From assembly GCA_947359465.1 (NCBI GenBank), contig OX375882.1:54186509-54250508 (forward strand): DNA of 64,000 bases, in the 5' to 3' direction. The translations under genes and the position numbers were made by a program. Shown piece by piece: positions 42,501-47,035 of this stretch. The notes under the pieces are model-generated. The model was not told the DNA's origin. It was given only the letters and a program-made list of their open reading frames with translations, and did no database searches. Origin of the DNA: Metellina segmentata. Taxonomy: Eukaryota; Arthropoda; Arachnida; Araneae; Tetragnathidae. Every line of letters starts with the position of its first letter. The first letter of the stretch is position 1.

Positions 42501-43775
42501 GTATGGTGGTGAAACAAATAGGAACACTGTTATAACTGGCAACCAAAACTACCTAATCCATCTAATCCCCAAATAAAAAAAAATTTTCATCATTATTTTT
42601 TCCTCCTCTCAAATATTTTTCAATCAGAAATAATTACAATGGCTTTGTGTCTATGAAAGCATATTGCACACTATTCACATTAATAAACCTTTTTTGACAA
42701 TAGGTTTGATAACCAATTTACCAACAAAAATTGCATAGGAACTCATTTCAATTTTATTTTATACAAAAAATTACGTTTGATTTACTATATTCATTTACAG
42801 CTTGAATAAGCTATAAAATTGCATAGCATGTAAATTTTTTTAAATCTCAATATGCTATACAAGTATAAAAAGTTTGAATTACATAAAAAATTCGGGTGAT
42901 GTAGCTTCTTTTTCATGCTTCCTGCTGTCGATTGTAAAATATTTTTAAGTTGCAAACTGTCACACACCAAGATAAAAGTTAGAGATAAACAAAAAACACA
43001 CACTTGTAGTACAGCATTTTCCATTGTAAATGATTTATGAACTCTTCTGACTCCATGCCCACTACTTCTGCTCCAAATGACTGTCTTCCCATTCCAATAA
43101 AATTCTTCTTCAGAATCATCTTCAGAATTTTCTTTCAGAAACCACTGTTCCTATATCAGGCGAGAAAATTTTTTTAATACATTTTCAACAAAGAAATGGA
43201 TGAAAAATAAAATAAAACACCATAAAAAAACCTGCCCTAAACAAAAACAAATATAATTCTGTTTTTATTCATAAAATCCATAAACATTTTAAGATTCCTT
43301 TTTGTAGAAATAATGATAGTTCCTACTGCAAGGGTTGGAAAGAGAAGGGAGTTGTGTTACCTTGACATTTTTTAAGGCTTCAAGTAATTTATTAGACATT
43401 TATTTACAAATTTTCTGTGTACTAAATTAAATTTAAAAACAAATAAATCATATCTTCAGATAAAAATTTTATACCAAACATTACTGATGGTAAATGCATC
43501 ATAAAATTGCTACTTTTACGTATTTATGTCACAGATATTTAAAAAGTGACTTTATAAAAACCTTATGAATAATTAGCATCCAAGTAAATTACCTGGTTCT
43601 GATCTTTCAAAGTAACTCCACGCAGAGCTTTAAGAAGATCCCTGGTAAGACTGTGTTCATTTGCTGCAGGGGCTGCCGGAACATTTTCTGTTGGAAGGTA
43701 GACATCCCCAGGGTGAACTTTAAGATGTTCTCGACCCAAAGGAATGAATTCCTGGGGTTCTCCAGCAGTAATCAT
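432..43775 (-). CDS. ANAPC1: ANAPC1: APC/C scaffold subunit 1 (32 exons, 3' end missing)
   Basis: APC1 is the largest scaffold subunit of the anaphase-promoting complex, the nuclear/cytosolic E3 ubiquitin ligase that marks securin and cyclins for destruction. I joined 32 exons by splice sites, phase and similarity to animal APC1: 43775-43593, 43150-43004, 42011-41936, 40991-40894, 40699-40617, 40050-39831, 38764-38517, 36211-36032, 33341-33243, 28387-28231, 26300-26145, 21804-21673, 20566-20509, 16915-16653, 16260-16090, 13347-13277, 11798-11707, 11613-11468, 10461-10386, 9245-9144, 9065-8943, 8832-8699, 8095-7989, 7815-7738, 6668-6579, 6447-6336, 5285-5139, 5065-5016, 4917-4641, 2675-2589, 754-624, 510-432. 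They total 4173 nt, exactly 1391 codons with no stop. Exons 1-12 correspond to the N-terminal propeller, 7-8 to the regulatory loop, 13-24 to the middle domain, and 25-32 to the start of the PC-repeat domain. Human APC1 has about 1944 residues, so about a quarter is outside the window. The start aligns with an internal Met of the human protein; about ten human N-terminal residues have no counterpart. Confidence 0.96.
624..754 (-). CDS. ANAPC1: ANAPC1 exon 31
   Basis: Phase 0 to 2. HKEKHKSPSYQIREGD and TSPGATLALGM match human HREKHKSPSYQIKEGD and TCPGATLALAM. Donor CA|GTAAGT. Confidence 0.98.
898..1550. mobile_element. Non-autonomous TIR transposon, family R1, copy 1
   Basis: 653 bp beginning CAGGGTCCCTAC and ending TGGCAACTCTG, an imperfect terminal inverted repeat. 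It is flanked by a perfect 6-bp direct repeat CTATTA (892-897 and 1551-1556). The interior is recognisably the same as copies at 12337-12907 and 20991-21574, all in the same orientation; shared landmarks are TTTTTACAAAATTCCAGGTCATAC, the run TTTGTGATTTAATGTATCA and the run TTTAAGCCAGTG. No coding capacity seen. Confidence 0.8.
1215..1324. repeat. 55-bp tandem duplication inside the R1 copy 1
   Basis: Two adjacent units starting AGCCAGTGGGCAAAAC at 1216 and 1271 differ by about one base. The sister copies at 12.3 and 21.0 kb have a single unit, so this is a recent local duplication. Confidence 0.9.
1555..1720 (-). repeat. tRNA-derived SINE remnant (family A)
   Basis: On the minus strand a tRNA-like head reads ACAGTGGTCATGGCATTTC then CTGCCACCTAGTAGGTCCC, matching the head of the better-preserved copy at 10690-10880. 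The B-box is damaged here. It abuts the end of the R1 element. Confidence 0.55.
1721..2588. other. ANAPC1 intron, unremarkable
   Basis: AT-rich intronic sequence with no exon, RNA gene or recognisable repeat beyond short homopolymer runs. Confidence 0.6.
2589..2675 (-). CDS. ANAPC1: ANAPC1 exon 30
   Basis: 29 codons, phase 0 to 0. QLYHYMVGGHKR matches human QLYQYMVGGHRR. Donor TTG|GTATGT. Confidence 0.96.
2812..3687. mobile_element. pogo/Tigger-like DNA transposon remnant
   Basis: 876 bp starting CAGTAGAACAATTATCCAG and ending ATAATTGGAGTTCTACTG, inverted-repeat ends typical of pogo/Tigger elements, flanked by TA on both sides (the family's target dinucleotide). The interior carries no transposase; it contains a Helitron-like motif near 3046-3160 and two direct copies of the 70-bp module (see 3413-3480). 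Confidence 0.72.
3413..3595 (+). repeat. Two direct copies of a 70-bp dispersed module
   Basis: Units near 3413-3480 and 3527-3595 share TTAAAGATAGA..., ...ATCTGCGGAAAATTT and CAGATTGATACC. Related units occur at 22185, 22355 (inverted), 24537 and 27495. Confidence 0.65.
3690..4640. other. ANAPC1 intron with a weak repeat
   Basis: Contains a segment at about 3780-3930 (Ser/Pro-like CT-rich stretch with CTTGTGATTTACCCTCCC) that resembles the reverse complement of 27060-27170, so it is probably an old interspersed repeat. Otherwise nothing identifiable. Confidence 0.45.
4641..4917 (-). CDS. ANAPC1: ANAPC1 exon 29
   Basis: Phase 2 to 0, the longest exon seen. LSIHIEALLPPTSTELDV, EVLLGEIGRPPGPEMEH and DRESYSLAAGLALG are near-identical to human and identify the gene on their own. 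Donor GGG|GTTAGG is unusual but joins in frame to exon 30. Confidence 0.98.
5016..5065 (-). CDS. ANAPC1: ANAPC1 exon 28
   Basis: A 50-nt exon, phase 0 to 2. GHELTSVGILLGVSAAK is a PC-repeat motif (human GHEMTSIGLLLGVSAAK). Donor AA|GTAAGC. Confidence 0.97.
5139..5285 (-). CDS. ANAPC1: ANAPC1 exon 27
   Basis: 49 codons, phase 0 to 0. STWMVYNKPR and HAGFLMALGLNGHLSRLTTL match human SAWIVYNKPK and YAGFLMALGLNGHLTKLATL. Confidence 0.97.
5470..5770. repeat. Intronic segment with paired C-run and G-run
   Basis: A run of about 10 C at 5590 and a run of about 12 G at 5690 lie 90 bp apart and could pair. Surrounding sequence looks like a decayed repeat of unknown class. The rest of the intron 5286-6335 holds nothing I recognise. 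Confidence 0.5.
6336..6447 (-). CDS. ANAPC1: ANAPC1 exon 26
   Basis: Phase 2 to 0. NTTVDLSHIDVPPNM and FHNGVAAGLSI match human NTTVDLNSGNIDVPPNM and FHNGVAAGLKI; start of the PC-repeat domain. Donor AAG|GTAGTA. Confidence 0.97.
6579..6668 (-). CDS. ANAPC1: ANAPC1 exon 25
   Basis: Phase 2 to 2. RGMFTLRAYNP and ALPIPKLCLTGRAPPR are nearly identical to human RGMFTLFSYHP and PLPIPKLNLTGRAPPR. Confidence 0.98.
6791..7492. mobile_element. MITE with long inverted repeats
   Basis: About 700 bp. The left end reads GTGGTCATAAAGTAACTTCCC and the reverse complement of the right end reads GTGGTTATAAAGTAA. The similarity continues inwards through ACAAATCAGAATGA and TATGCACTC...GTTATGTAA, giving arms of roughly 100-150 bp. 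Superfamily not assigned. Confidence 0.65.
7738..7815 (-). CDS. ANAPC1: ANAPC1 exon 24
   Basis: Phase 2 to 2. SDHEFIEEQERHLYNLCIRT matches human SDHEFIEEKENRLLQLCQRT, then MAATVGR. Confidence 0.97.
7989..8095 (-). CDS. ANAPC1: ANAPC1 exon 23
   Basis: Phase 0 to 2. RFGQDHRVHDVFHMLQSSKP aligns with human IWSEDLRVQDVRRLLQSAHP; then VRIALQQRPEV. Confidence 0.95.
8225..8645 (+). other. GC-richer island with 78-codon ORF and a short repeat array
   Basis: Positions 8279-8515 form an open frame containing KVYLRANQEPINDLYIAYEG and SFIADQPLKKG, with codon use and GC content unlike the surrounding intron. I do not recognise the protein. It is followed by three diverged copies of AAATAAGCACTTYCTAAGG at 8545-8625. 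It lies antisense inside an ANAPC1 intron, so it is more likely an inserted repeat than a host gene. Confidence 0.35.
8699..8832 (-). CDS. ANAPC1: ANAPC1 exon 22
   Basis: Phase 1 to 0. Begins GRRDLSS (human GRQDLSK), then a Lys/Pro linker and NDDGLHHLDLE (human DDGMNDMNHE). Donor GAA|GTTAGT. Confidence 0.92.
8943..9065 (-). CDS. ANAPC1: ANAPC1 exon 21
   Basis: Phase 1 to 1. LNIKDINSLPIGLALPIKDA equals human FTLRDLETLPFGIALPIRDA, followed by CRHEPSGLWSKDLFDLIG. Strong match. Confidence 0.96.
9144..9245 (-). CDS. ANAPC1: ANAPC1 exon 20
   Basis: 102 nt, phase 1 to 1; GIRVKDPINDRLLASCYK and KKAAVFLITKL. Divergent from human but phase-compatible on both sides. Donor G|GTTTGT. Confidence 0.8.
9345..10234 (-). 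mobile_element. mariner-like element, decayed
   Basis: Ends ATACGAGGGCTGAATGAAAA and, on the other strand, ATATGAGGTTGAATGAAAA form a terminal inverted repeat. Near 9470-9540 the minus strand reads RLPKRVHCWWKFLSGDHVKK followed by a stop, like the C-terminus of mariner transposases. At about 890 bp it lacks most of the transposase. Confidence 0.62.
10386..10461 (-). CDS. ANAPC1: ANAPC1 exon 19
   Basis: 76 nt, phase 0 to 1; VYAVLTSIEKPVLRIKDYL. Similarity to human here is weak; the call rests on position, phase and good splice sites. Confidence 0.8.
10690..10880 (-). repeat. tRNA-derived SINE (family A)
   Basis: The minus strand reads TGGTATAGTGGTCATTGTGC (A-box-like), CTGCCACCTAGGAGATC, then GTTTCGAATCCCAG (B-box), with spacing like a tRNA but no foldable acceptor stem, so SINE rather than tRNA gene. 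Confidence 0.7.
11468..11613 (-). CDS. ANAPC1: ANAPC1 exon 18
   Basis: Phase 1 to 0. FPSYFSSVPCIYQCIKKYL and FPYIPNVTRM align with human HPSFFTSEPPSIYQWVSSCL and YPYLPGICER. Donor TTA|GTAAGT. Confidence 0.92.
11707..11798 (-). CDS. ANAPC1: ANAPC1 exon 17
   Basis: Phase 2 to 1. FKFLDHYWKDFPDQFNSIG aligns with human GPYVDHYYRDYPTLVRTTG. Confidence 0.92.
11930..12145 (-). repeat. tRNA-derived SINE (family B)
   Basis: The minus-strand head contains CAATGGACTTGCCCACTTTG and CACAGGTTGGATTCCTG; the tail contains CATAAAAACGAAAC. A second copy with the same layout is at 57185-57380. Confidence 0.62.
12337..12907. mobile_element. Non-autonomous TIR transposon, family R1, copy 2
   Basis: 571 bp from AGGGTTCCCACTC to GTGGAAACCCTG, flanked by a perfect direct repeat TTGATT (12331-12336, 12908-12913). 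Same interior landmarks as copies 1 and 3. Confidence 0.82.
13277..13347 (-). CDS. ANAPC1: ANAPC1 exon 16
   Basis: 71 nt, phase 0 to 2. CKLDVTLWSDLSQVCSFLS corresponds to human LKLNTLMGEGICSLVELLV. Donor AG|GTATGT. Confidence 0.88.
13711..13833 (+). pseudogene. LINE reverse-transcriptase fragment, inverted relative to the main copy
   Basis: The plus strand encodes IKLFDTFGIKDMALSWISDF and MKDRL then a stop, matching the same RT segment of the minus-strand LINE at about 19100-19180 almost residue for residue. Only about 40 codons remain. Confidence 0.88.
13834..15125. other. ANAPC1 intron with scattered short repeats
   Basis: AT-rich. The string AAAGTTGCATTTATG or close variants occurs at about 14580, 14602, 15008 and 15112, suggesting an unclassified repeat spanning roughly 14530-15125. 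No coding exon seen. Confidence 0.45.
15130..15870 (-). mobile_element. CR1/L2-like LINE, 3' end
   Basis: The frame 15855-15181 encodes the C-terminal part of a non-LTR reverse transcriptase: GYIKKTVTSRDK, LPLYKGLVRPHLEYAVQFW, IERVQHRATKII, KRRRRRGDLIQLFKFV and a terminal RVIDSWNALSKNIV. This thumb/tail signature is typical of CR1/L2/Rex-like LINEs. The catalytic RT core and endonuclease are absent, so it is 5'-truncated as usual. The first ~55 residues of the open frame do not look like RT. Confidence 0.85.
16090..16260 (-). CDS. ANAPC1: ANAPC1 exon 15
   Basis: 57 codons, phase 0 to 0. DWQYLLATNIHKSS and LLFPYIAPVLFSLHLVYE align with human DWEYLLNSDYHQN and LLFTHIPAIFFVLHLVYE. Confidence 0.95.
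16653..16915 (-). CDS. ANAPC1: ANAPC1 exon 14
   Basis: Phase 1 to 0. Contains CLQALKYILAKDV, FIKWYSTRNAPGP and ELNLFLRSLLNMIGFDADK, close to human CLQAIKFILPKEI, LVKWYNVHSAPGG and EWNLFVTCLMNMMGYNTDR. Start of the middle domain. Donor GAG|GTATGT. Confidence 0.96.
17701..18267 (-). pseudogene. LINE RNase H domain
   Basis: Contains the RNase H signature IYTDGSKDE, the Glu of AFRSELIAIKEGL, VWILTDNRSAIQHL, and, after an internal stop near 17760, WVPSHIGLSGNETTDLLAK. All four catalytic positions (D, E, D, D/N) can be placed. Same element as the RT upstream. Confidence 0.88.
18449..19288 (-). pseudogene. LINE reverse transcriptase segment
   Basis: 279-codon open stretch. RT motif A appears as LIKAFDRVW, the GxPQGS block as VPQGSVLNPLLF, and motif C as FSDDIVLW (canonical F/YADD, here with Ser). 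Downstream LTYLGFRLDPEL and RSVLEYRSQIY are thumb motifs. Confidence 0.9.
20509..20566 (-). CDS. ANAPC1: ANAPC1 exon 13
   Basis: A 58-nt exon, phase 0 to 1. GYYRLHIPEVTVSK equals human GSMVRITIPEIATSE. Too short to find by ORF length; identified by alignment and both splice sites. Confidence 0.9.
20991..21574. mobile_element. Non-autonomous TIR transposon, family R1, copy 3
   Basis: 584 bp from CAGGATTCCTATC to TTGGGAACCCTG. Flanks ATAATA (20985-20990) and ACAATA (21575-21580) differ at one base. It lies within 100 bp of exon 12 of ANAPC1. Confidence 0.8.
21673..21804 (-). CDS. ANAPC1: ANAPC1 exon 12
   Basis: 44 codons, phase 0 to 0. VISPVP and VKSVRDSVRSRVTL match human LLSPVP and IHSIRDPVHNRVTL. 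Donor TTG|GTAAGA. Confidence 0.94.
22180..22420. mobile_element. Palindromic MITE-like element built from the 70-bp module
   Basis: The left arm starts GGATCGTTGAAGATAGAGTG and the right arm ends (reverse complement) GGATCGTTAAAGATAGATTA. Each arm is about 75 bp and contains AAATC...CAGATCGATACC or its complement, separated by an AT-rich centre. Confidence 0.7.
22930..23260. repeat. Helitron-like dispersed motif
   Basis: CTGCTACTATTATAAAAAG followed about 80 bp later by AAATTTAGCACACAGGTAGTC. The same pair is at 3040-3160 and 32505-32610. This layout is often seen in arthropod Helitron-derived repeats, but I see no Rep/helicase and no defined 3' hairpin. Confidence 0.35.
23968..24478. mobile_element. 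TIR element with CATAGCTGCC ends
   Basis: 511 bp beginning CATAGCTGCCAACTGG and ending GATTGGCAGCTATG, flanked by perfect 6-bp repeats ATATTT (23962-23967, 24479-24484). The right subterminal region is rich in CCGGAA repeats. No coding capacity. Confidence 0.72.
24537..24610 (+). repeat. 70-bp dispersed module, single copy
   Basis: GATCATTTAAAGATAATG..., TTGAAATCTGC and ACACCAGATTCATA; same module as at 3413 and 22185. Confidence 0.65.
25080..25225 (-). repeat. tRNA-derived SINE remnant (family A-like)
   Basis: The minus strand reads ATGGTGACTGCTTAGTGC and CCAGGTTCAAATTCTGG, an A-box/B-box pair with tRNA-like spacing. Confidence 0.5.
25813..25896. repeat. Intronic direct duplication, copy 1
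   Basis: 84 bp containing TATTTTGTATTAATTTTATT and ATGCATATTGATGTTTAGTA; about 4 mismatches to 26465-26548. Confidence 0.9.
26145..26300 (-). CDS. ANAPC1: ANAPC1 exon 11
   Basis: 52 codons, phase 0 to 0. It opens VCKVHVADIFGP and continues into a Ser/Thr/Pro-rich linker (TPRRTSFKSSTRPPSAT), like the human linker rich in Pro and Ser. The flanking introns carry an 84-bp duplication. Donor GAG|GTATTT. Confidence 0.87.
26465..26548. repeat. Intronic direct duplication, copy 2
   Basis: Second copy of 25813-25896, on the other side of ANAPC1 exon 11 and in the same orientation. Confidence 0.9.
27495..27575 (+). repeat. 70-bp dispersed module, single copy
   Basis: GGGATCATTAAAGATAGATT, TTTGAAATCTGCGAAAATTT and CACCAGATAGATACC, in register with the copies at 3413 and 22185. 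Confidence 0.7.
27690..28050. repeat. Cluster of GGTTTGCRAAGCAAACC palindromes
   Basis: Five copies of a 15-17 bp perfect or near-perfect palindrome at about 27697, 27735, 27801, 27873 and 28032, plus a half-site near 27972. They are interspersed with repeats of GGCTGTTATCCAATGGGCTA. Class unknown. Confidence 0.75.
28231..28387 (-). CDS. ANAPC1: ANAPC1 exon 10
   Basis: Phase 2 to 0. AFDAEALPNLNLIVTVDTN and LSLYTGLIK align with the human segment ending NLVLYTGVVR. Donor AAG|GTTAGA. Confidence 0.91.
28388..29990. other. ANAPC1 intron, unremarkable
   Basis: AT-rich, many stops in every frame, no recognisable repeat or exon. Confidence 0.55.
30030..30440 (+). pseudogene. LINE 3' tail with Cys/His motif
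   Basis: The frame 30107-30373 encodes SSTIARLCTGHFKGMK, CRYCPQSQLTPDHVFDC and IEILHSLRAPELADLV, the C-terminal zinc-knuckle-like tail that follows RNase H in this LINE group (compare the minus-strand tail at 17420-17560). Upstream RT is absent, as expected for a 5'-truncated insertion. Confidence 0.78.
31311..31679. mobile_element. Short pogo/Tigger-like MITE
   Basis: 369 bp from CAGTACAAAGTCCCAAATCC to TCCTGGACAATGTACTG; the ends form an imperfect inverted repeat and the left flank ends in TA. The right TA is not preserved. Confidence 0.45.
32040..32700. repeat. Unclassified GC-richer repeat plus Helitron-like motif
   Basis: 32040-32335 opens CCCGTCCACACTGGAG, a style common at ends of DNA transposons, and contains a 76-codon open frame (32101-32331) that I do not recognise. 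32505-32690 holds ACTATTATAAAATGAAGTGT and AATTTGGCACACAGGTAGTC, the same pair as at 22930 and 3040. Confidence 0.35.
33243..33341 (-). CDS. ANAPC1: ANAPC1 exon 9
   Basis: Phase 2 to 2. TSKAFLSKDI and NYLCYFL match human ASKVFITSDL and KFLCFLV. Donor AA|GTAAGT. Confidence 0.9.
33600..36031. other. ANAPC1 intron with minor repeats
   Basis: 34500-34610 (plus) resembles the tail half of SINE family B (TGTATGTCCATTTG, CTTTATGCCATAAAA). 34250-34340 has two copies of TACARCAGNTGTAC. Nothing else identifiable. Confidence 0.45.
36032..36211 (-). CDS. ANAPC1: ANAPC1 exon 8 (end of loop)
   Basis: Phase 2 to 2. Two further Ser/Thr-Pro sites (FTP, TSP) are followed by the return to the propeller at EPLAPDICFEFVWS, equivalent to human EPIVPELCIDHLWT. 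Donor AA|GTATGT. Confidence 0.92.
36495..36790 (-). repeat. SINE family C copy
   Basis: Starts on the plus strand with TTAACGTCGCACTGGAGCAA and CACAATGGGCTATTGGC, the reverse of the family C 3' tail, and continues through ACTTTTGAGGCCACAACAG to a degraded tRNA-like head. Confidence 0.72.
36900..37330 (-). pseudogene. LINE RNase H fragment
   Basis: The minus strand encodes FMQWISSHCDIYGNEWWTNW PKS, the last RNase H motif (W-x-x-S-H-x-x-I-x-GNE), with CDQVEKVAIL upstream in another frame. Same LINE group as 17280-20331. Confidence 0.65.
38517..38764 (-). CDS. ANAPC1: ANAPC1 exon 7 (regulatory loop, Ser/Thr-Pro rich)
   Basis: Phase 0 to 2, low complexity, Ser/Asn rich. Five Ser/Thr-Pro sites are visible (QTP, RTP, NSP, ASP, MSP). 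In human APC1 this position holds the disordered loop near residues 300-400 that blocks the Cdc20 site until mitotic phosphorylation. Alignment is anchored by SPFQ and the terminal THMATLR. Confidence 0.9.
39718..39738. repeat. Poly-T tract
   Basis: About 21 consecutive T in the intron between exons 6 and 7; a candidate retroposon tail or simple repeat. Confidence 0.9.
39831..40050 (-). CDS. ANAPC1: ANAPC1 exon 6
   Basis: Phase 2 to 0. Carries FSIMHPLDDIAPV, SSDPSLIMTY and YHSVWKLR, nearly identical to human FSMLHPLDEITPL, NTDPSIVMTY and VHSVWTLR. One of the best-conserved propeller exons. Donor CAG|GTAAAC. Confidence 0.96.
40617..40699 (-). CDS. ANAPC1: ANAPC1 exon 5
   Basis: Phase 0 to 2. 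AWTSKYGIIFER matches human VWPTKYGLLFER closely. Donor TT|GTAAGT. Confidence 0.93.
40894..40991 (-). CDS. ANAPC1: ANAPC1 exon 4
   Basis: Phase 1 to 0. Contains ICIIENSSLSVF and GEDFIVTTPFQ, equivalent to human CICILQSSCINMH and GKDYIASLPFQ. Donor CAG|GTATAT. Confidence 0.92.
41000..43003. other. ANAPC1 5' introns, no repeats recognised
   Basis: Apart from exon 3 (41936-42011), AT-rich sequence with a short C-run near 41095. No additional exon is needed here: exons 2, 3 and 4 join in frame. Confidence 0.6.
41936..42011 (-). CDS. ANAPC1: ANAPC1 exon 3
   Basis: 25 codons plus 1 nt. VLWTEFRIR continues the propeller strand seen in human as ALWCDFII. Donor A|GTAAGC. Confidence 0.87.
43004..43150 (-). 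CDS. ANAPC1: ANAPC1 exon 2
   Basis: 49 codons, phase 0 to 0. An acidic stretch (ENSEDDSEEEF) is followed by KTVIWSRSS, matching human NMVIWSKGS. Donor CAA|GTGTGT is weak but keeps frame with exon 3. Confidence 0.88.
43593..43775 (-). CDS. ANAPC1: ANAPC1 exon 1 (start codon)
   Basis: 61 codons starting MITAGEPQEFIPLGREH, aligned with human MIAARDLQEFVPFGRDH. An in-frame stop lies 15 codons upstream with no other Met between, which supports this start unless an upstream coding exon exists. Donor CAG|GTAATT, phase 0. Confidence 0.93.
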
Positions 43776-46080
43776 TGCCTCTTTGCCATCCAGATTTGCT
43801 GCTTTATCCCTATTTATATTCTACTATTTCTAAAAAATAGGGAAAATCATATTACCGAACTGAAAAATAAATATCTCAGTGTCTTCTTATTTAAAGCACA
43901 GCAATGTTTGTACTACTTTAAAGCATACTACTGATGCATTGTAATTTGAAGCCAAATAAAGCTACAATATGCCCTTTGACCTGCTCATTCCATAGTCTGG
44001 CACAAATAATGTCTGCAATATTTTAAAAGCTTTGATTTGTTATTTCTATGCAAAATGAGGGCTAACTATTCCAAGACACTGCAAAATTTTAAGAGAAAAA
44101 TTGTGACACAATTCTATAAGAAACCACAAAGCAATTTAGTAGACTCAAGAACGTGGTACCATTGCGAAAGGGTGAAAATTTTGGAATATGGCAATATGTT
44201 GTAGGTATAACCAAATAGCCACTTGGCAAAGAAAATTTGAGTCGCCAGTCTAGCTTTGGGCAGATACCGTGTTCCTGAGTTTTACCAAAGATTCTTTTTG
44301 GCATGAAATCAAACAAAACAGTCAGTTAGATGGTTATGGTATATTATTCTAATCAAAGATAAGAGCAATTCTTAACAAACATTTTAGTGATTGTGATGGT
44401 CTTTTTCATGTATGTTTAGAAACATAGTACTGTTTTAACATGTTACAAATGTTGCTCTTTAAACTAATGCAATTCAATTTCTAATTATATAACCACTGTT
44501 GTTAGCCACTTTATATCAGACTGATAATTGAAAAGGTAATGTTCCATTATAGCTATAACGATAAAATTCTATGTCAATTAGGCACATTTTTGCCTATTCC
44601 TTGGTGCTATTTGTTTTCCTACCAGCTTTTTGTCTCTTGGCGCATTTTGCTTATTTCTTTGTTAGGGCAATGGATTTCATGATTTAGGATTTGCCAAGAG
44701 AGAAACAAGCAGCAATACCATTTCTTCAAAAAAGAAAGATTTTGTTCAAACAACCACCTAATGAAATTAGAACATGACCCAGAGTCAAAATGGTTATTAC
44801 CTTCATGCTTATTGGGAAGGTAAAGGTTATACACAAGCTTGAGCGCTAGTTGGATAGTACAAAATTGCACAATTAATGCCCAAGAGATACTGCCGCAAAC
44901 ATTTACTCTTATCTAATTGAATTTATGGGGAGTTGGCTATGTCCTAAAGAGGAAATGGTATTTTTTATGCTAAATGCAAGCCCATCAAACAATAAGCAAA
45001 AATGCACCAAAGTTTATTGGTATGCCTATAAATGAAAAGTACTGAAAAGTTCTCACAATGCAGTGGGAGCAGACTAGTAACAAAATTACTAGAATGTGAC
45101 CACCCAACAACTATATTTTCTCTAACTAAGCAACTACTCTTCCTTTGTATTAAGAATCCATTGGCAGATAGCTAGTTATTTTTCTATTCATTCGATTTAT
45201 TTGCTATGCTTTCTTGTTAACAGTAAATAAATTTGTTTAGAAAATTAGATTTCTTTTATCATTACAAATTATATGGAGAATATGGACAGCTGAGTGGCAT
45301 AACAGTCATCAAACACAACTACAAATACCCCTGTTAGTTCTTTTTTAAGACAAACAAGTAATTTATAAATGTCTTAATAATTGAAATCAAATACCACCAC
45401 TGTAACATCTACTTTGGGCTTAATTTAGGAAAAGTTTGTTCAATTCAAAATAAAATGACCTGCACAGTTTGTTTTGAAACGTGTAGTACAGTCAGTAATT
45501 TGATCTTGTGAATATTTCCATTGAGTCTTCAACATAAAAAAAGCATGCTTTTAAAAATTTTGAAATGTAAGCTGTTCTGCATGTTGAGACGAATCGAATA
45601 AAAATGTTCGGAAATGTGAAAAATTAGAATATGAAGCTTGAGTATTAATCTGACAATTCACCAAGATCAACTCATTGTTCGACATAAGAAGCAACGAAAG
45701 TGTAATAAATTAAAAGATAGCCAAATCAGGATCAGTATCACAGACCTTATGGAGAAAAATGCTGTATAATTTCAAGATTTTTACAGGATTACTTCAATAA
45801 TTAGATCATAATACTGTACCATATTCTGAAATCAACCATCATTGACAAAATATACATTTGATCCCCAAAAGTAATTTATACATACAAGAATTTTATTACC
45901 TATTTGAACTTCGTCAAAGCAAAACGAAGAGACACATCAAAGCAAAGAAGAAAAATCCATATATTTTTTAGAGAAACGTAAAAGGGAAATTAAACTTCAA
46001 AAAACTTTATTTTGCTTTTTGAATTGAGCAGAGCAACAAGCAAAAACTATAGCAGTTGTAGTAGTAGTTTCCTTCGTAGT
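43776..46080. other. Intergenic/5' region of ANAPC1
   Basis: Should hold the ANAPC1 promoter and 5' UTR. I see no TATA box in a convincing position. A possible non-coding upstream exon could end at the GTAATA donor near 45900 (minus strand), but nothing tests this. Otherwise AT-rich, no repeats recognised. Confidence 0.4.
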
Positions 46081-46109
46081 GCCTGCAATTGGGTGGCTTA
46101 TCCAAAAAT

Positions 46110-46215
46110 AATTCGTAATTACGAGGTTTGGTTCTCGGTTCTTTGCCTTAGGGGATTGATCTCGTACCGTCATCAATAGCCCGTTATTTTGTTCTAATTA
46201 CGATGCTGATTAAAA
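46110..46215 (+). repeat. SINE family C, 3' fragment
   Basis: GGGATTGATCTCGTACCGTC, CAATAGCCCGTTATTTTG and GATGCTGATTAAAA are a diverged family C tail. Confidence 0.65.
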
Positions 46216-46230
46216 AATTACCAAAAATAA

Positions 46231-46555
46231 TTCGCTGACCAATCGGTCTGGTGGTTAAGGTTTTAACCTTTAGATTGGAAGGTTCCCACTTCGAATCCGG
46301 GTCAGTGGATGGATATTTGTAAGCGTACGGTAGTTGCGGCAGATGCATCTTAAATTTGTCGTGGCCAAAAGTCCTCACGTTAGGTTCGAGTGGAAGTTTG
46401 GAGAGTGGGGTGCCAGCTGAGGTGTTGCCTCGTCATTTGACCGTGGTTCATAATTACTATGTGTTGTCCTCGAATCTTTCCCTTAAGGCATTGATCCCGG
46501 GCCGTCGTCAGTAGCCGGTTGTGTTGCTCCAGTACGACGTTAATTAAAAATTACC
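46231..46555 (+). repeat. SINE family C, near full length
   Basis: tRNA-like head with A-box TGGTTAAGGT and B-box CTTCGAATCC (about 46252 and 46291), a body with AAGTTTGGAGAGTGGGGTGC and GACCGTGGTTCA, and a tail GTTGCTCCAGTACGACGTTA ATTAAAA. Clearly tRNA-derived; the head lacks a proper acceptor stem. Confidence 0.82.
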
Positions 46556-46570
46556 CGTCCGTGTAATACA

Positions 46571-46850
46571 CGCTGACGTGCGGAGGTATTTGGATAGTGA
46601 GAGTGCCAGCTGAGGGTTCAGGTGGGTGTTGTTCTAAGATATTTCCCTTTTGGGATTGATTCCTGACCGTCGTTAATACCCCGTTGCGTTTGCTGTAGCA
46701 CGACGTTAATTAAAAATACGAACACCAGCTGAAGTGCAACCTAGTCATCCAACACCTGAGTCATCTGATCGTGGTTTTGAGATTGATCCCGGAATGTCGT
46801 CAATAGCCCGTTGTGTTGATCTAGTGTGACGGTAATTATAAAAATACATT
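46571..46850 (+). repeat. Two partial SINE family C copies in tandem
   Basis: Tails ending CACGACGTTAATTAAAA (near 46717) and GTGTGACGGTAATTA (near 46840) mark two successive truncated copies. Confidence 0.72.
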
Positions 46851-46879
46851 TCAAATATAGATGTTGTTTTCGGTTGGTA

Positions 46880-47035
46880 GGCATTAAAATTAGAGTCATA
46901 CTGGAGCAACACAACAGGCTATTGATGACACTCCGGGATCAAACCCGAAGTGGTGCTGTCTTCGGTTCTTTTGCAGTATTGATCCCGGACCGTCGCCAAT
47001 AGCATGCTGTGTTGCTCCAGTGCGACGTAAAACAC
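46880..47035. repeat. SINE family C fragments in inverted orientation
   Basis: 46880-46960 reads as a minus-strand tail (CATACTGGAGCAACACAACA); 46960-47035 reads as a plus-strand tail (GTTGCTCCAGTGCGACGTAA). Together they form an imperfect hairpin. Confidence 0.7.

Noticed and set aside
42791..43003. Extension of ANAPC1 exon 2 as a hydrophobic frame
   Set aside because: The open frame past the donor is intronic; exon 3 supplies the residues that align with animal APC1.
46245..46305. Possible functional tRNA gene
   Set aside because: A- and B-boxes are present, but acceptor and anticodon stems do not pair and the same head occurs in several SINE copies.
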